DNA of 64,000 nucleotides from Bacteroides sp. (GCA_014801535.1 JAAVEA010000027.1:1-64000), one strand, 5' to 3'; positions 8,126 through 18,390 are shown, counted from the stretch's first letter. Translations and numbers: made by a program. Notes: generated by a model from the sequence alone, not told the origin.

Positions 8126-8384
8126 GTGATAACTAAGAGTTCAAAATTATTCGATTATTTTTTATACATATTCTTGCATACTTGCTAAATAATGTGTAAT
8201 TTTACGAATATAATTAATCACAAGTGCAAATATATTCCTCTCGCATCATCCGTTTGCGAGAAAATATATTGCATCTTGATGGTGCACTAACCGTTATATT
8301 TTATAATTTTTTTTTGAAACTTAACATCGACATTTTTAGCTTTTTTAATTCATAATATTTTATTTTTTAACTAATTAACCAAGT
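8126..8384 (+). other. AT-rich leader of the giant LRR gene
   Basis: No ORF. The best promoter guess is CTTG at 8173-8176, 20 bp, then TAATTTTA at 8197-8204, one base off the -7 consensus; this would give an unusually long leader of about 170 bases. No clear TAnnTTTG box was found nearer the ATG. Confidence 0.3.
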
Positions 8385-11300
8385 ATGAGAAAGGTTTATT
8401 TAAATCTCACATTTCTCATTGTCGGTTTGATTGCCCTGTTCGGGGGGGGGGTAATTTGTTACCCTATTATTGCTGATACCCGGGCAGACGACATTGGAAT
8501 CGACACGAGCGAGTGTTATGTGATTGAGGTTAACCCTCAGCAGATTCCTACTCTGAGTTACAGCACTAAGACGCAGAGTGGAGTGAAGATGCAGTCGGTG
8601 GATAAATCTGCGACACAACGATACTATTACGTATCGGCGGCCGAATCCCCGACATCGATCTGGATTCCTGCGGGAAGCTCATCGACTGCAAGTTACGCTA
8701 TCAAGTCGATAACCGATGATTCCGGTAAGGAATACACATCGACACCGCGAGGCACCTCATTGAAGACTTCCGATATGACAATCGGCAAGCCTTTGAAGGT
8801 AAACTCGGATAATGTGGATAAAGTCATGACATCCACTCTGACAGTGAATGTTGCCGATGATCCGACAAACATTATCGTTGAGCTATCGACAAGTAATTAT
8901 ACTGTCCAGTATAAGGCGTCGGATTTCACGAGTAACCGTCTCCAGGTTAAATATGATCCAAACAGAGAGACTACCTGGTATGTATATGATGGTAGAATCA
9001 GCACCGGCTATAAGCCGTTTATGGCAAAGCGCGATGGCAATCGTTTGTCAACTTCAATGATTTTCCGCAGATCCACGGACGGTACTAATATGGGTATTTA
9101 TGCATATCCATTGAATCTGACGAAGGGATCAAGCGGTCATACTATCTCAGTATACGCTAATCCTATCCCATGTAATGTTCCCGTACGTTTTGAATTTGAG
9201 AACACCACAGGTAATGAGCAGAACCCGGACTACCTCACCGGAATGGTTGAAGCTATCAGTGTCGATGGAAAGAAACTCACTGACAAATCCTGGCTCAAAT
9301 CCGGTTTTACTGTTCCTAACGGATCATCTGTCAGTCTTTATATAAAGTCTCAGATGAGAGGTGTATGGGAATGGGAAAGCACTACATTCAATGGTACAAA
9401 GCTATCTTCTTCCGGACAGTACTGTGATGTGGAGGCTGAGAGCGCATCGGAGACTCAGGTGTTTAAAATCAGGGGTAAATACAACAGTCCCTGGCGTTAC
9501 ACACTGAAGCTCAACGACCCGACTCACACAAAAGTGATGAACGGATATTCGGAGATTAATATTCCCGAAGGAGCCACCACCTACGAGGGCACAGGTTCCT
9601 ACTCAGCTCCCGCGTTGAAACCGATGGGCAGGAACTCCGAAACGGAGGAGAACCCCGTTGTCGTTACAGAGGTGGAGGTCGATGGCAAGAAGATCGCACT
9701 GGATGCCGACGGCTGCTACACCCCCTCCAAGATGGATGAGGTGATCACCATAAGCACCACGTCTTACAAACGAGAAGTCCCTGTAAGTATCTTCCTGAAC
9801 TCGATGGGTTATGAAGATTACTATATCCTTCTCGATCCGAGAGGACAGACACGTAAGAAAGTAATTCTTAAAGATGGTTGGCAGACAGTCTATGTCAATC
9901 CAAAAGATATGCCGCTCGCATGTCGTACAGGTTCTCCTGCGGTATATCTTAACGGCTCTACTACTGCTTGCGCACTTGATGAGTACGGATATGTGCAGGG
10001 TCTCGAGAAGATCACGGCCAATTCCAAGCTCAAGATCTACCCATATGCGCCCACTTGGCGTACTGTCACCACGAAGATTGAATCCGGGGTGTCGTGTACG
10101 ATCACCGCTGACGATGAAACTGTAACGGCAGGCACAAAGTCATATCCTGAGGGAACGGTGTTGAAATTCACACCCACTCAGAAGACAGGTCTTGTAATTG
10201 AAGATCAGAGCGGAACAGTAATGAGTCAGGCTTCTGATGGTACGTTCACCATTACGGTTGAGAAGGCTAATACCTACACTCTTCACAAGAAGAATGCGGA
10301 GATCACCATCAATGGTGTAACAGGAAATCCTATCCGTATGGAGAATGTAGGTGGTCCGACCAAGACGATGGACTTTACAGCCGCCGGAGGCACATTCACT
10401 TTCCCCTATGTGGAAGGAAGCAACGGATCCTACTCGGCACGATTCAGTGACCCCAAGAATGAGTATAAGGTTTCAGCGATCACAGCCAGTCCTTCCACAG
10501 GATTCTCTTACGATGCCTCCACCTATACCGCTACCGGTATAAAGGACGGCATGACTCTTACTCTGACGGTAGTAAAGGAGGACAAGCCCTACACCTTGAC
10601 CCTGCATATCCCCCCGATTGATGAGGATAATCGCGAGTATGGTTACACGAACCATACGGTCGCGATAAAATATATGTCGGGAGGTAAGGAGACAGTGCAG
10701 ACTCTTCAGCATGATATGGTATTCAAGATGGGGTTGTCTGCGGATAACTTCCCTATTACACTAGGTGGATTTATATTATATAACGGAGAGATCCAAGAAA
10801 CGGAACTCCCGCAATCTTATCTGGTCTATTTAGGAGAAACGTGCAACCAGATAGGAGACTATTATGGAAATGAGGTGACATTCGATACTCCGCAGTCGCT
10901 AACCGGTTGTTTAATTTTTGCCAATAGCCGCAGCGCATACTGTAAAATCTATAACCGTACTAAAGATTTGTGTTATTATAGTATATTGGGTAATTATTCC
11001 TCATATCTATATTCCGGAAATAGTGATGAATGGTCGTTTGAAGTTCGGCCGGGTTCTGTAGTGTCTCTACAGGTTGATAAAACATCAAGGGCGAGATTTT
11101 ACAATAACCAGTATGACAAGTCCGATTGTGTTACGTATTTGCCTGATGAAGATGGCTACATCAATATCAAGATGCCATGGACTGATGAATTCGGTTTTGA
11201 TAGTAAGGTGATAGAAGTTGAGACATTCGAGAAATCGTTATATTTCGAGGAGGAAGACGACTTTTGGTTCCCGAGTGAACAGATTCTGAAAGCCAACGGT

Positions 11301-14300
11301 CAGAGCTATTATCCGGCTATGATGGGTGTGGACCCCATAGCTGTATGTGATACCATCCAGCTTACGTCAATCGTATCTTATCAAGGCGATAGAGTCATAA
11401 CCGGTGTTTATGAGTCAACATCAGGTAAAGTACTTCCTTTCGACCCGGAGACCGGTGTGATCACGGGACTCCGTGAGTTCTACGACTCGGATGATTACGA
11501 TGAAATCGTACTTAAAGTATATAGCGAGCCACTGGACCGTAGCAAAAAACTGAATATTGTCAAAAACGGCACCAACTTCAATGGTCTGGGCTATATACTT
11601 TCCGATAACTCGTTGCTTAGAACTGAAGGGTCCTTTACCGGTGATTTCATAAATTATGGATCAGTCGACGAACCGATCAGACTGTCTGTCCATGCCTGGA
11701 AATATGCTATTGGATCCAACAAGAAAACCTATACTTACGGTAAGGTGTATCTGAACGGTTCTCCGATTACGGAGAAGACCATTACGGGTTATGACTACAA
11801 ACTGTTTGAACTTCCCACCAATATTCCTGACGGATCGGTGGTCCGCTTATTCAGCGCGGCAAGTACAGGCAACGTAACCTATAATGTTTCCGATGGCATC
11901 AATGTCAATATCTATCACGACGCGGAAGCCCAGAGTGATTTCGGCAGCACGTTTACACTTGCCAAAGGAACGGTAATAAAGATAGAACCGGCAGATGGTA
12001 ATGGAGTTGAATATCGTGTGGTTCGCAATGGTGTGCGTATGTCTGCCGAGGAGGCAGCCAAGGGTATCGCAGTGGCAAACGCTACAGAAAGCATCGTCAT
12101 TGAGCCGGCTACCGATGAACTTACATTCAATGCCGGTACAGACACCGACCTGACCAAGCTCAATGTTACCGATAATCTCAATAATCCGTACTCACTTTCC
12201 GGAAATTCGGCGAAAGTTTCATTCAGAGGTGATGTGACTTCGATGAATATTCTCAATACAGATCCCGATTATTATATCTCATCTGTAACAACCGATCCTT
12301 CCAGCATCAAGTATGATGTTGCAACCGGAGAGCTGACCAACCTCACCACGGGTTCACTTACGATCATCAGCAAGCAGCTCGAACGTAAGAATGAGGTTGA
12401 CATCTATGTCGATGGTTCGGAACTTGAGGGTGCTGAGCTCACACTCGGTAACGGCAAGGTGATTGAGACAGGTCAGGCGCTCACTAATGGTTCGCAGACC
12501 ATACAGTTCGCCGAAGAAGATCTTCCGATCATTTTCAAGCTTCCCGATTCCTATTTAGGCGAGGGCGGCACAGTGCCGACTGATCCTTCCAAGATGCCTA
12601 CCGTCATAGTCAACGGGCAGACACTGACCTACTCAGCCGAGCATGGCGGTTACGTCTTCCCCGTAGAGGCATTCTCCGATCCGAGCAATCCTCCCGTGAT
12701 CAAGATTTACCCCGCCGAGCCCGAGCCGACGGAGATAACGTTCATGGTAGAGTCAGGAGTCAACTTCAGCACCGTAGTTGACGGAGACACAGCTAATGCA
12801 TATACCGAGGCCACGACCATCTCGCTGCTTCCCGGCTCCAACGTTGCCATGACCGCCAAATCAAGCAAGAACGGAGAAGAGATCTACCTTGAAAAGGATG
12901 GCGAGACAATTCAGGAAGGCACCGACATCTCTTACAACTTCACCGTAGGCAACGAAGAGCAGACCTTCGCATTCAAGCGCAAGAAGGTGGCCGTTACGGT
13001 CAAAAATGAAGACGCATGGCGCACCATCCACGTGAGCGGAGCAGGTCTTACCTATCCTATGTATGACGCTGCATCCGAACTCGAGTTCCCCGTAGGAACC
13101 ACCGAGCTCTCGCTGCGTTCATCATCCGACACACAGCGTGTGGCCAAGGTAACCAACGCCACCACAGGGGCGGTCATGAACTTCGATCCCGTCACCGGTG
13201 TGGTTACCGGCGTATCCGACCAGATGAAGCTCAACATAGAGATGGGCGACCTCGTGCGCGAGAAGACGCTCACAGTATATTCCGAAGAGGGAGCGGATGC
13301 CATGTCGGCCATCGTCAAGATTGCGTCGGGCAAGGCCGTGGAGAAGAGCATGTATCTCGTCGGCGGCTACCAGACCATGAAATATGACGACAGCGACCTT
13401 CCTGTCGCAGTCAAGAGCGACCAGAAACTCGCCGTGTATATGAACAACGAGCCCGTTGCCTACAACAACGGCGAATACAACTTCTCCGAGCAGCTCCCCG
13501 AGAATCCCGTTCTTAAGGTGTTCTCAGCAGAGCAGCCCACAGTCAACGTCACCTACAAGGTAGACCAGGAAGCGTTCAAAGCCGAGATCACCCACGACCA
13601 TGTCAGCGTGATCGACCATACGCAGGCGCATGAGCTCCTCCCCGGCACCGAGATCGTCTTCACACTCGACTATCTCAACCCCGAGACAGCTAAGCTCGTG
13701 AAGGCACGTCGTGAGGCAGTCCGCGCAGCCGCGGCCGAAGGACGTTCATTCTCCAAGGAGGACACCGAGGTAACCGTCAACGGTGAAGCCCTTGTTCCTC
13801 AGGAAGACGACATCTTCGTATATAAAGTGCTTGCAGAGGATGCGGCAGAAGGACTGAAGTTCGTTGTCAAGCGTCCCGACTATGTTGACGAGTCTACCGG
13901 CATCACCTACTCCGGCGACCGCAAGACAGTGGTATCCGTATCACCCGATGCACCGAGCCCTGTGGTTATCCCCGAAGGTGTAACTACAATCGGCGAAGGC
14001 GCGTTCAAGGGATGCGACAAGATCACATCCGTAGCACTTCCCTCTACCTTGACCACAATCGAGAAGGAGGCGTTCACAGGTTCGGGCCTGACCACAGTCC
14101 AGATCCCCGACAATGTGACCACCATCGGCGAAGGCGCGTTCAAGGATTGCGACGAACTTGAGACAGTAGTTCTCGGCAAGGGCCTCGAAGAGGTTGACCA
14201 GACAGCCTTCGAAGGCTGCGAGAGCCTCGGCAAGTCGATGTATCCCGAGACATTGGGCAAGAGTCCGTTCCCGTCAACAGTTCCCGCCGTACCCTATGAT

Positions 14301-17300
14301 CCGAAGGATGAGCTTACGGTTGACGAAAACGGCTACATCACAGCCGCAGTCAAAGATGAGAAGGGTAATGTTGTGGGCAAGAAACTCGTATCAGTTCCTG
14401 TAACAGCCGGCACAGGCACAGGCGACGGCGACGAGGGTGACGGCACGTTCACACTTCCCACAGATGTGACTGAAATCGGCCCCGGCGCGTTTACAGGTTG
14501 CGACAATATCACCAAGCTGGTGCTTCCTGAAGGCTCCGAGCTCACCGGAATCGGTGAAGGCGCATTCGAGGGTTGCACCAATCTTACGAGCGTTGACCTG
14601 TCAGGAAGCAATACCCTGACCGAGATCGGCGAGAACGCCTTCAAGGGCACCAAGATCACTGAGATCGAACTTCCCGAGAGTCTTGAGAAGATAGGCGGCG
14701 GCGCATTCGAAGGCACCGACCTGACCAGCGTCAAGATCCCCGACAATGTAACCGAGATCGGCGAAGGCGCCTTCAAGGGCTGTACCGAACTTGAGACAGT
14801 AGTACTCGGCACCGGCCTCAAAGAGGTAGGCGAGGATGCGTTCGAGGGCTGCGAGAACCTCGGCAAGTCACTCTATCCCGAGACATTAGGCAAGAGTCCG
14901 TTCCCCGATACGGTTCCCGCCGTTCCTTATGATCCGGAGGATGAACTCGAAATCGATCCCGAGACCGGTATCGTCACCGCACCCGTAAAGGATGAGGAAG
15001 GTAATATAGTGGGCAAGAAACTCGTGCTCGTACCGACCACAGCCGGCAACGGTGAAGGTGAAGGCGAGGAGAAGGGAACATTCACCCTTCCCGAAGGTAT
15101 CACAGAGATAGGTTCCGGCGCGTTCACCGGCTGCGACAACATCGAGAAGGTAATCGTACCCGACGGTGTTGACAAGATCGGCAACGGTGCGTTCGAAGGC
15201 CTCGAGAACCTCAAGGAGGTTGACCTGAGCGAGAACAAGTCGCTCACTGAGATCGGCGAGAACGCCTTCAAGGGCACCTCGATCACCGACATCGAGCTTC
15301 CTGAGACACTTGAGAAGATCGGCGGCGGCGCATTCGAAGGCACCGACCTCAAGACCGTGGTAGTACCCGACAATGTCAAGGAGATCGGCAACGGCGCGTT
15401 CAAGGATATCGACGAACTCGAGAACGTAGTCTTGGGTAACGGCCTCGATCCCGAGAAGACAGGCGAAAACCTCTTCGAAGGAAGCGAGAACATCAAGAAA
15501 GCCGTATATCCCGACACCCTTGAAGAGAAGGTGAAAGGCGGTAGCGGCAATGGCGACGGTGAAGGCACTGGTGACGGCGACGGCAGCGAAAGCAACGGAA
15601 TGTTCCCGCCGACAACAAGCACCGTTAAATATGACCACAACGAGGAGCTCGAGATTGACGAGAACGGCGTGATCACCTCGACCCGCACGGATGAGGAAGG
15701 CAACACCGTCAAGAAACTCGTCTCCGTACCGACCACAACCGGCGAAGGTGAAGGTGAGGATAACACATTCACCGTACCCGACGACATCGACGAGATCGGC
15801 GAAGGCGCGTTCAAGGGTTGCGAGAACATCGAGAAGGTAGTCGTGCCCGACGGTGTAGACAAGATCGGCAACGGCGCGTTCGAAGGCCTTGATAACCTCA
15901 AGGAGGTAGACCTGAGCGGGAACACTACTCTGACCGAGATCGGTGAGAACGCCTTCAAGGGAACCTCGATCACCGAGATCGATCTTCCCGACGGACTTAC
16001 GACAATCGGTTCAGGCGCGTTCGAGGGTTGCGACGAGCTTGAGGAGATCGACATCCCCGAGACCGTTACCGAGATCGGCGAAGGCGCACTCGAAGGCTGC
16101 ACCAGCCTGACATCAGTCACCCTCCCCGACGGCATCACCGAGATCGGCGAGGGCGAGTTCAGCGGCTGCGAGAACCTGACCAACGTCAAGATCCCCGAGA
16201 CCGTAACCGAGATCGGTAACGGCGCCTTCGAGGGATGTACGAACCTTGAGAACGTAGAGATCCCCGAGGGAGTAGACAAGATCGGCGAGAATGCCTTCAA
16301 GGGTTGCGAGAACCTGACCAACGTAACACTACCCGAGAACCTGACAGAGATCGGCAACGGTGCTTTCGAAGGATGTAAGAGTCTTACCGAAGTAGAAGTT
16401 CCCGAGAATGTGGAGAAGGTAGGTGAGAACGCCTTCAAGGGTTGCGAGAACCTGACCAACGTGACACTTCCCGAAAACCTTACAGAGATCGGCGGCAGCG
16501 CCTTCGAGGACTGCAAGAGCCTGACCGAAGTAGAGGTTCCCGAGAATGTGGACAAGGTAGGTGAGAACGCCTTCAAGGGCTGTGAGAACCTGACCAACGT
16601 AACGCTTCCCGATAACCTGACAGAGATCGGCAACGGCGCGTTCGAGGGCTGTACGAACCTTAAGAACGTCGATATACCCGACGGTGTGGAGAAGATCGGC
16701 GAGAACACCTTCAAGGGCTGCGAGAACCTGACCAACGTAACACTTCCCGATAACCTGACAGAGATCGGCGAAGGCGCGTTCGAAGGCTGTAAGAACCTCA
16801 CCGAGGTTGATATCCCCGAGAATGTCACCGAAATAGGTAACGGCGCGTTCAAGGGTTGCGAGAGCCTGACCTCAATCGCTCTGCCCCCGACAATCGACAC
16901 AGTAGGCGAAGACGCGTTCGAGGGATGCAACAACCTCACCAAGTGTGTATATCCCGACACCCTTGACGAACCCTTCGGAGAAGGCGTCGGCGTGAGCTAC
17001 CCGGCTGACGAGGCCATCGTCAGCGAGCAGGGTGTGATCTACACATCGGAGACTGTATATTACGCACCTTCGGATGTGACCGAGTTCAAGGTGCCCGACA
17101 CTGCGACATCGATCATCGGCAACGCCTTCAGCGGCTGTACAGAGCTTAAGGAGGTTGAGCTGCCCCAGACCCTCACCGAACTCGGCGAGAATGCGTTTGC
17201 GGGATGTAGCTCACTGACCGAGATCACTGTCCCCAACCGTGTGACCACTATAGAGAACGGCACATTCAGCGGCTGTAGCTCACTTATCGAAGTGAACCTC

Positions 17301-18122
17301 GGAAGCGCTGTCAACGAGATTGAAGAAGGCGCCTTCGAGGGATGTAGCTCACTCAATGTGATCGACCTCCACTCCGGCGTCCACAGCATCGGCACCGGTG
17401 CATTCCGCAACTGCGGCCTCACTGACATCCACCTCGGCTGCGGCATCGAGCGTATCGCTGACAATGCCTTCGACGGTAACAACATCAGCGAGATAGCCAT
17501 CAGTGCCCAGAGCGCACCGTCGCTCGGAGAGAACGCCTTCGGCGGCAACACCACAGCCCGTCTTCTCGTTCAGGGTAACGCGGCTGCCAATGAATACCGT
17601 CAGGCAGAGGGCTGGAACGTGTTCACACCGGCCCAGATGGTGGTTGCTACAAGCCTCGACAGCTATGATGATGCGGAGATCGACATCAACGAAAACGACG
17701 GTATCCAGCTCCACGTTGTCATGAACCCGGCCAATGCGACCATGGGCAAGATCTTCTGGGAATCTACACATCCGGATCATGTCACGGTTGACAACAAGGG
17801 CTACGTGACGCTCAACGGATCTTCGTCGGCACATGCGCGCAGTCTTGAGCCGCGTGAGATGACAACCATCACCATCACCGCCAAGACGATGTATGCCAAC
17901 GGACCCGTACGCGAGTATGTGCTCCACCGCGACATATCGACAGGTGTATGGGAGATTGACCTTGGCGAGACCATTGATGCCGATGAGCTGGCACGCCTGC
18001 TGAAGGAAGGCGCTGTCTACACTCTCGGCGGTCTCAAAGTGGCTCCCGGAACCCGCAGCCTTGATCCGGGCGTATATATCGTACGCACCTCGGGCAAGAG
18101 CCGCAAGGTGGTTGTGAAATAA
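8385..18122 (+). CDS. Giant secreted BspA-like leucine-rich-repeat protein
   Basis: A 3,245-residue surface or secreted protein. Residues 1-30 form a signal peptide whose codons contain a run of ten G (8442-8451). Residues about 35-1,840 hold several related beta-rich modules (starting near 465, 1,051, 1,337 and 1,626, each with 'K.Y..G.QT..' and 'V..NG.......' segments). Residues about 1,845-3,060 are BspA/TpLRR-type LRR_5 repeats ('IGEGAFKGCENLTNVTLP'), interrupted three times by acidic Gly-rich linkers ('GTGTGDGDEGDG', 'GEGEGEEKG') and 'DENGVIT...GNTVKKLVSVP' segments. A Big2-like domain ('NPANATMGKIFWESTHPDHVTV') follows, then a sorting-type tail 'PGVYIVRTSGKSRKVVVK'. BspA relatives act in adhesion to host proteins, mucin or other bacteria; that role here is inference. 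A strong terminator follows. Confidence 0.9.
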   Translation: MRKVYLNLTFLIVGLIALFGGGVICYPIIADTRADDIGIDTSECYVIEVNPQQIPTLSYSTKTQSGVKMQSVDKSATQRYYYVSAAESPTSIWIPAGSSSTASYAIKSITDDSGKEYTSTPRGTSLKTSDMTIGKPLKVNSDNVDKVMTSTLTVNVADDPTNIIVELSTSNYTVQYKASDFTSNRLQVKYDPNRETTWYVYDGRISTGYKPFMAKRDGNRLSTSMIFRRSTDGTNMGIYAYPLNLTKGSSGHTISVYANPIPCNVPVRFEFENTTGNEQNPDYLTGMVEAISVDGKKLTDKSWLKSGFTVPNGSSVSLYIKSQMRGVWEWESTTFNGTKLSSSGQYCDVEAESASETQVFKIRGKYNSPWRYTLKLNDPTHTKVMNGYSEINIPEGATTYEGTGSYSAPALKPMGRNSETEENPVVVTEVEVDGKKIALDADGCYTPSKMDEVITISTTSYKREVPVSIFLNSMGYEDYYILLDPRGQTRKKVILKDGWQTVYVNPKDMPLACRTGSPAVYLNGSTTACALDEYGYVQGLEKITANSKLKIYPYAPTWRTVTTKIESGVSCTITADDETVTAGTKSYPEGTVLKFTPTQKTGLVIEDQSGTVMSQASDGTFTITVEKANTYTLHKKNAEITINGVTGNPIRMENVGGPTKTMDFTAAGGTFTFPYVEGSNGSYSARFSDPKNEYKVSAITASPSTGFSYDASTYTATGIKDGMTLTLTVVKEDKPYTLTLHIPPIDEDNREYGYTNHTVAIKYMSGGKETVQTLQHDMVFKMGLSADNFPITLGGFILYNGEIQETELPQSYLVYLGETCNQIGDYYGNEVTFDTPQSLTGCLIFANSRSAYCKIYNRTKDLCYYSILGNYSSYLYSGNSDEWSFEVRPGSVVSLQVDKTSRARFYNNQYDKSDCVTYLPDEDGYINIKMPWTDEFGFDSKVIEVETFEKSLYFEEEDDFWFPSEQILKANGQSYYPAMMGVDPIAVCDTIQLTSIVSYQGDRVITGVYESTSGKVLPFDPETGVITGLREFYDSDDYDEIVLKVYSEPLDRSKKLNIVKNGTNFNGLGYILSDNSLLRTEGSFTGDFINYGSVDEPIRLSVHAWKYAIGSNKKTYTYGKVYLNGSPITEKTITGYDYKLFELPTNIPDGSVVRLFSAASTGNVTYNVSDGINVNIYHDAEAQSDFGSTFTLAKGTVIKIEPADGNGVEYRVVRNGVRMSAEEAAKGIAVANATESIVIEPATDELTFNAGTDTDLTKLNVTDNLNNPYSLSGNSAKVSFRGDVTSMNILNTDPDYYISSVTTDPSSIKYDVATGELTNLTTGSLTIISKQLERKNEVDIYVDGSELEGAELTLGNGKVIETGQALTNGSQTIQFAEEDLPIIFKLPDSYLGEGGTVPTDPSKMPTVIVNGQTLTYSAEHGGYVFPVEAFSDPSNPPVIKIYPAEPEPTEITFMVESGVNFSTVVDGDTANAYTEATTISLLPGSNVAMTAKSSKNGEEIYLEKDGETIQEGTDISYNFTVGNEEQTFAFKRKKVAVTVKNEDAWRTIHVSGAGLTYPMYDAASELEFPVGTTELSLRSSSDTQRVAKVTNATTGAVMNFDPVTGVVTGVSDQMKLNIEMGDLVREKTLTVYSEEGADAMSAIVKIASGKAVEKSMYLVGGYQTMKYDDSDLPVAVKSDQKLAVYMNNEPVAYNNGEYNFSEQLPENPVLKVFSAEQPTVNVTYKVDQEAFKAEITHDHVSVIDHTQAHELLPGTEIVFTLDYLNPETAKLVKARREAVRAAAAEGRSFSKEDTEVTVNGEALVPQEDDIFVYKVLAEDAAEGLKFVVKRPDYVDESTGITYSGDRKTVVSVSPDAPSPVVIPEGVTTIGEGAFKGCDKITSVALPSTLTTIEKEAFTGSGLTTVQIPDNVTTIGEGAFKDCDELETVVLGKGLEEVDQTAFEGCESLGKSMYPETLGKSPFPSTVPAVPYDPKDELTVDENGYITAAVKDEKGNVVGKKLVSVPVTAGTGTGDGDEGDGTFTLPTDVTEIGPGAFTGCDNITKLVLPEGSELTGIGEGAFEGCTNLTSVDLSGSNTLTEIGENAFKGTKITEIELPESLEKIGGGAFEGTDLTSVKIPDNVTEIGEGAFKGCTELETVVLGTGLKEVGEDAFEGCENLGKSLYPETLGKSPFPDTVPAVPYDPEDELEIDPETGIVTAPVKDEEGNIVGKKLVLVPTTAGNGEGEGEEKGTFTLPEGITEIGSGAFTGCDNIEKVIVPDGVDKIGNGAFEGLENLKEVDLSENKSLTEIGENAFKGTSITDIELPETLEKIGGGAFEGTDLKTVVVPDNVKEIGNGAFKDIDELENVVLGNGLDPEKTGENLFEGSENIKKAVYPDTLEEKVKGGSGNGDGEGTGDGDGSESNGMFPPTTSTVKYDHNEELEIDENGVITSTRTDEEGNTVKKLVSVPTTTGEGEGEDNTFTVPDDIDEIGEGAFKGCENIEKVVVPDGVDKIGNGAFEGLDNLKEVDLSGNTTLTEIGENAFKGTSITEIDLPDGLTTIGSGAFEGCDELEEIDIPETVTEIGEGALEGCTSLTSVTLPDGITEIGEGEFSGCENLTNVKIPETVTEIGNGAFEGCTNLENVEIPEGVDKIGENAFKGCENLTNVTLPENLTEIGNGAFEGCKSLTEVEVPENVEKVGENAFKGCENLTNVTLPENLTEIGGSAFEDCKSLTEVEVPENVDKVGENAFKGCENLTNVTLPDNLTEIGNGAFEGCTNLKNVDIPDGVEKIGENTFKGCENLTNVTLPDNLTEIGEGAFEGCKNLTEVDIPENVTEIGNGAFKGCESLTSIALPPTIDTVGEDAFEGCNNLTKCVYPDTLDEPFGEGVGVSYPADEAIVSEQGVIYTSETVYYAPSDVTEFKVPDTATSIIGNAFSGCTELKEVELPQTLTELGENAFAGCSSLTEITVPNRVTTIENGTFSGCSSLIEVNLGSAVNEIEEGAFEGCSSLNVIDLHSGVHSIGTGAFRNCGLTDIHLGCGIERIADNAFDGNNISEIAISAQSAPSLGENAFGGNTTARLLVQGNAAANEYRQAEGWNVFTPAQMVVATSLDSYDDAEIDINENDGIQLHVVMNPANATMGKIFWESTHPDHVTVDNKGYVTLNGSSSAHARSLEPREMTTITITAKTMYANGPVREYVLHRDISTGVWEIDLGETIDADELARLLKEGAVYTLGGLKVAPGTRSLDPGVYIVRTSGKSRKVVVK
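8442..8451 (+). repeat. Homopolymeric G10 tract inside the signal-peptide codons
   Basis: Ten consecutive G encode the GGG of 'LFGGGVICY'. Gain or loss of one or two bases would shift the frame near codon 22 and stop production of the whole 3,245-residue protein. Such tracts are classic sites of slipped-strand phase variation. Confidence 0.85.
16281..16832 (+). repeat. Four tandem 138-bp units inside the LRR region
   Basis: Units start at 16281, 16419, 16557 and 16695, exactly 138 bp (46 residues, two LRRs) apart. Each reads approximately 'xGENAFKGCENLTNVTLPxN' and then 'LTEIGxGAFEGCxxLxxVxx'. DNA identity between neighbours is very high, which favours recombination and copy-number change. 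Confidence 0.85.
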
Positions 18123-18175
18123 AACTTACAACTGGTTAATAAAAGAGAGCTCCGGGAAAACCGGAGTAAGATGAT

Positions 18176-18213
18176 AAAGAAGGCGCGCCGCGACGGCGGG
18201 CCTTCTTTTTTTC
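18176..18213 (+). terminator. Strong terminator of the giant LRR gene
   Basis: AAAGAAGGC (18176-18184) pairs with GCCTTCTTT (18200-18208), with an inner CGCCG/CGGCG stem, followed by a T-run. A smaller hairpin CTCCGG/CCGGAG lies just before it at 18150-18166. Confidence 0.9.
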
Positions 18214-18300
18214 ATGTCGGGCAGAATAAGCCGGCACAAGGAGAGCGTGTGGATTCACCGGAAGAAGCAATCAGGCAAATGGTATATGCAACCGCTCCTC

Positions 18301-18390
18301 GGTAATAGGAAGGGTAACTGTTCTGAGGTAATAGTAAGTGTAACTGTTCTGAGGTAATAGCAAGTGTAACTGTTTTGTAGTAATAGTACT
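18301..18390. repeat. 26-bp tandem repeats (about 3.4 copies)
   Basis: Copies begin at 18301, 18327 and 18353 with core GGTAATAGNAAGNGTAACTG, and a partial fourth begins at 18379. They are directly abutting, so they are not a CRISPR array. No ORF covers them. Confidence 0.9.

Noticed and set aside
14886-15638. 250-codon minus-strand frame inside the LRR region
   Set aside because: Same cause as above; no promoter or homology and fully inside the LRR gene.
14927-16960. 677-codon open frame on the minus strand inside the LRR region
   Set aside because: It is the shadow of the biased, repetitive LRR codons; its protein is low-complexity Ser/Pro/Leu sequence without start context, and the plus-strand gene is clearly real.
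18301-18390. CRISPR array
   Set aside because: The 26-bp units are directly adjacent without spacers, and no cas gene is in the window.
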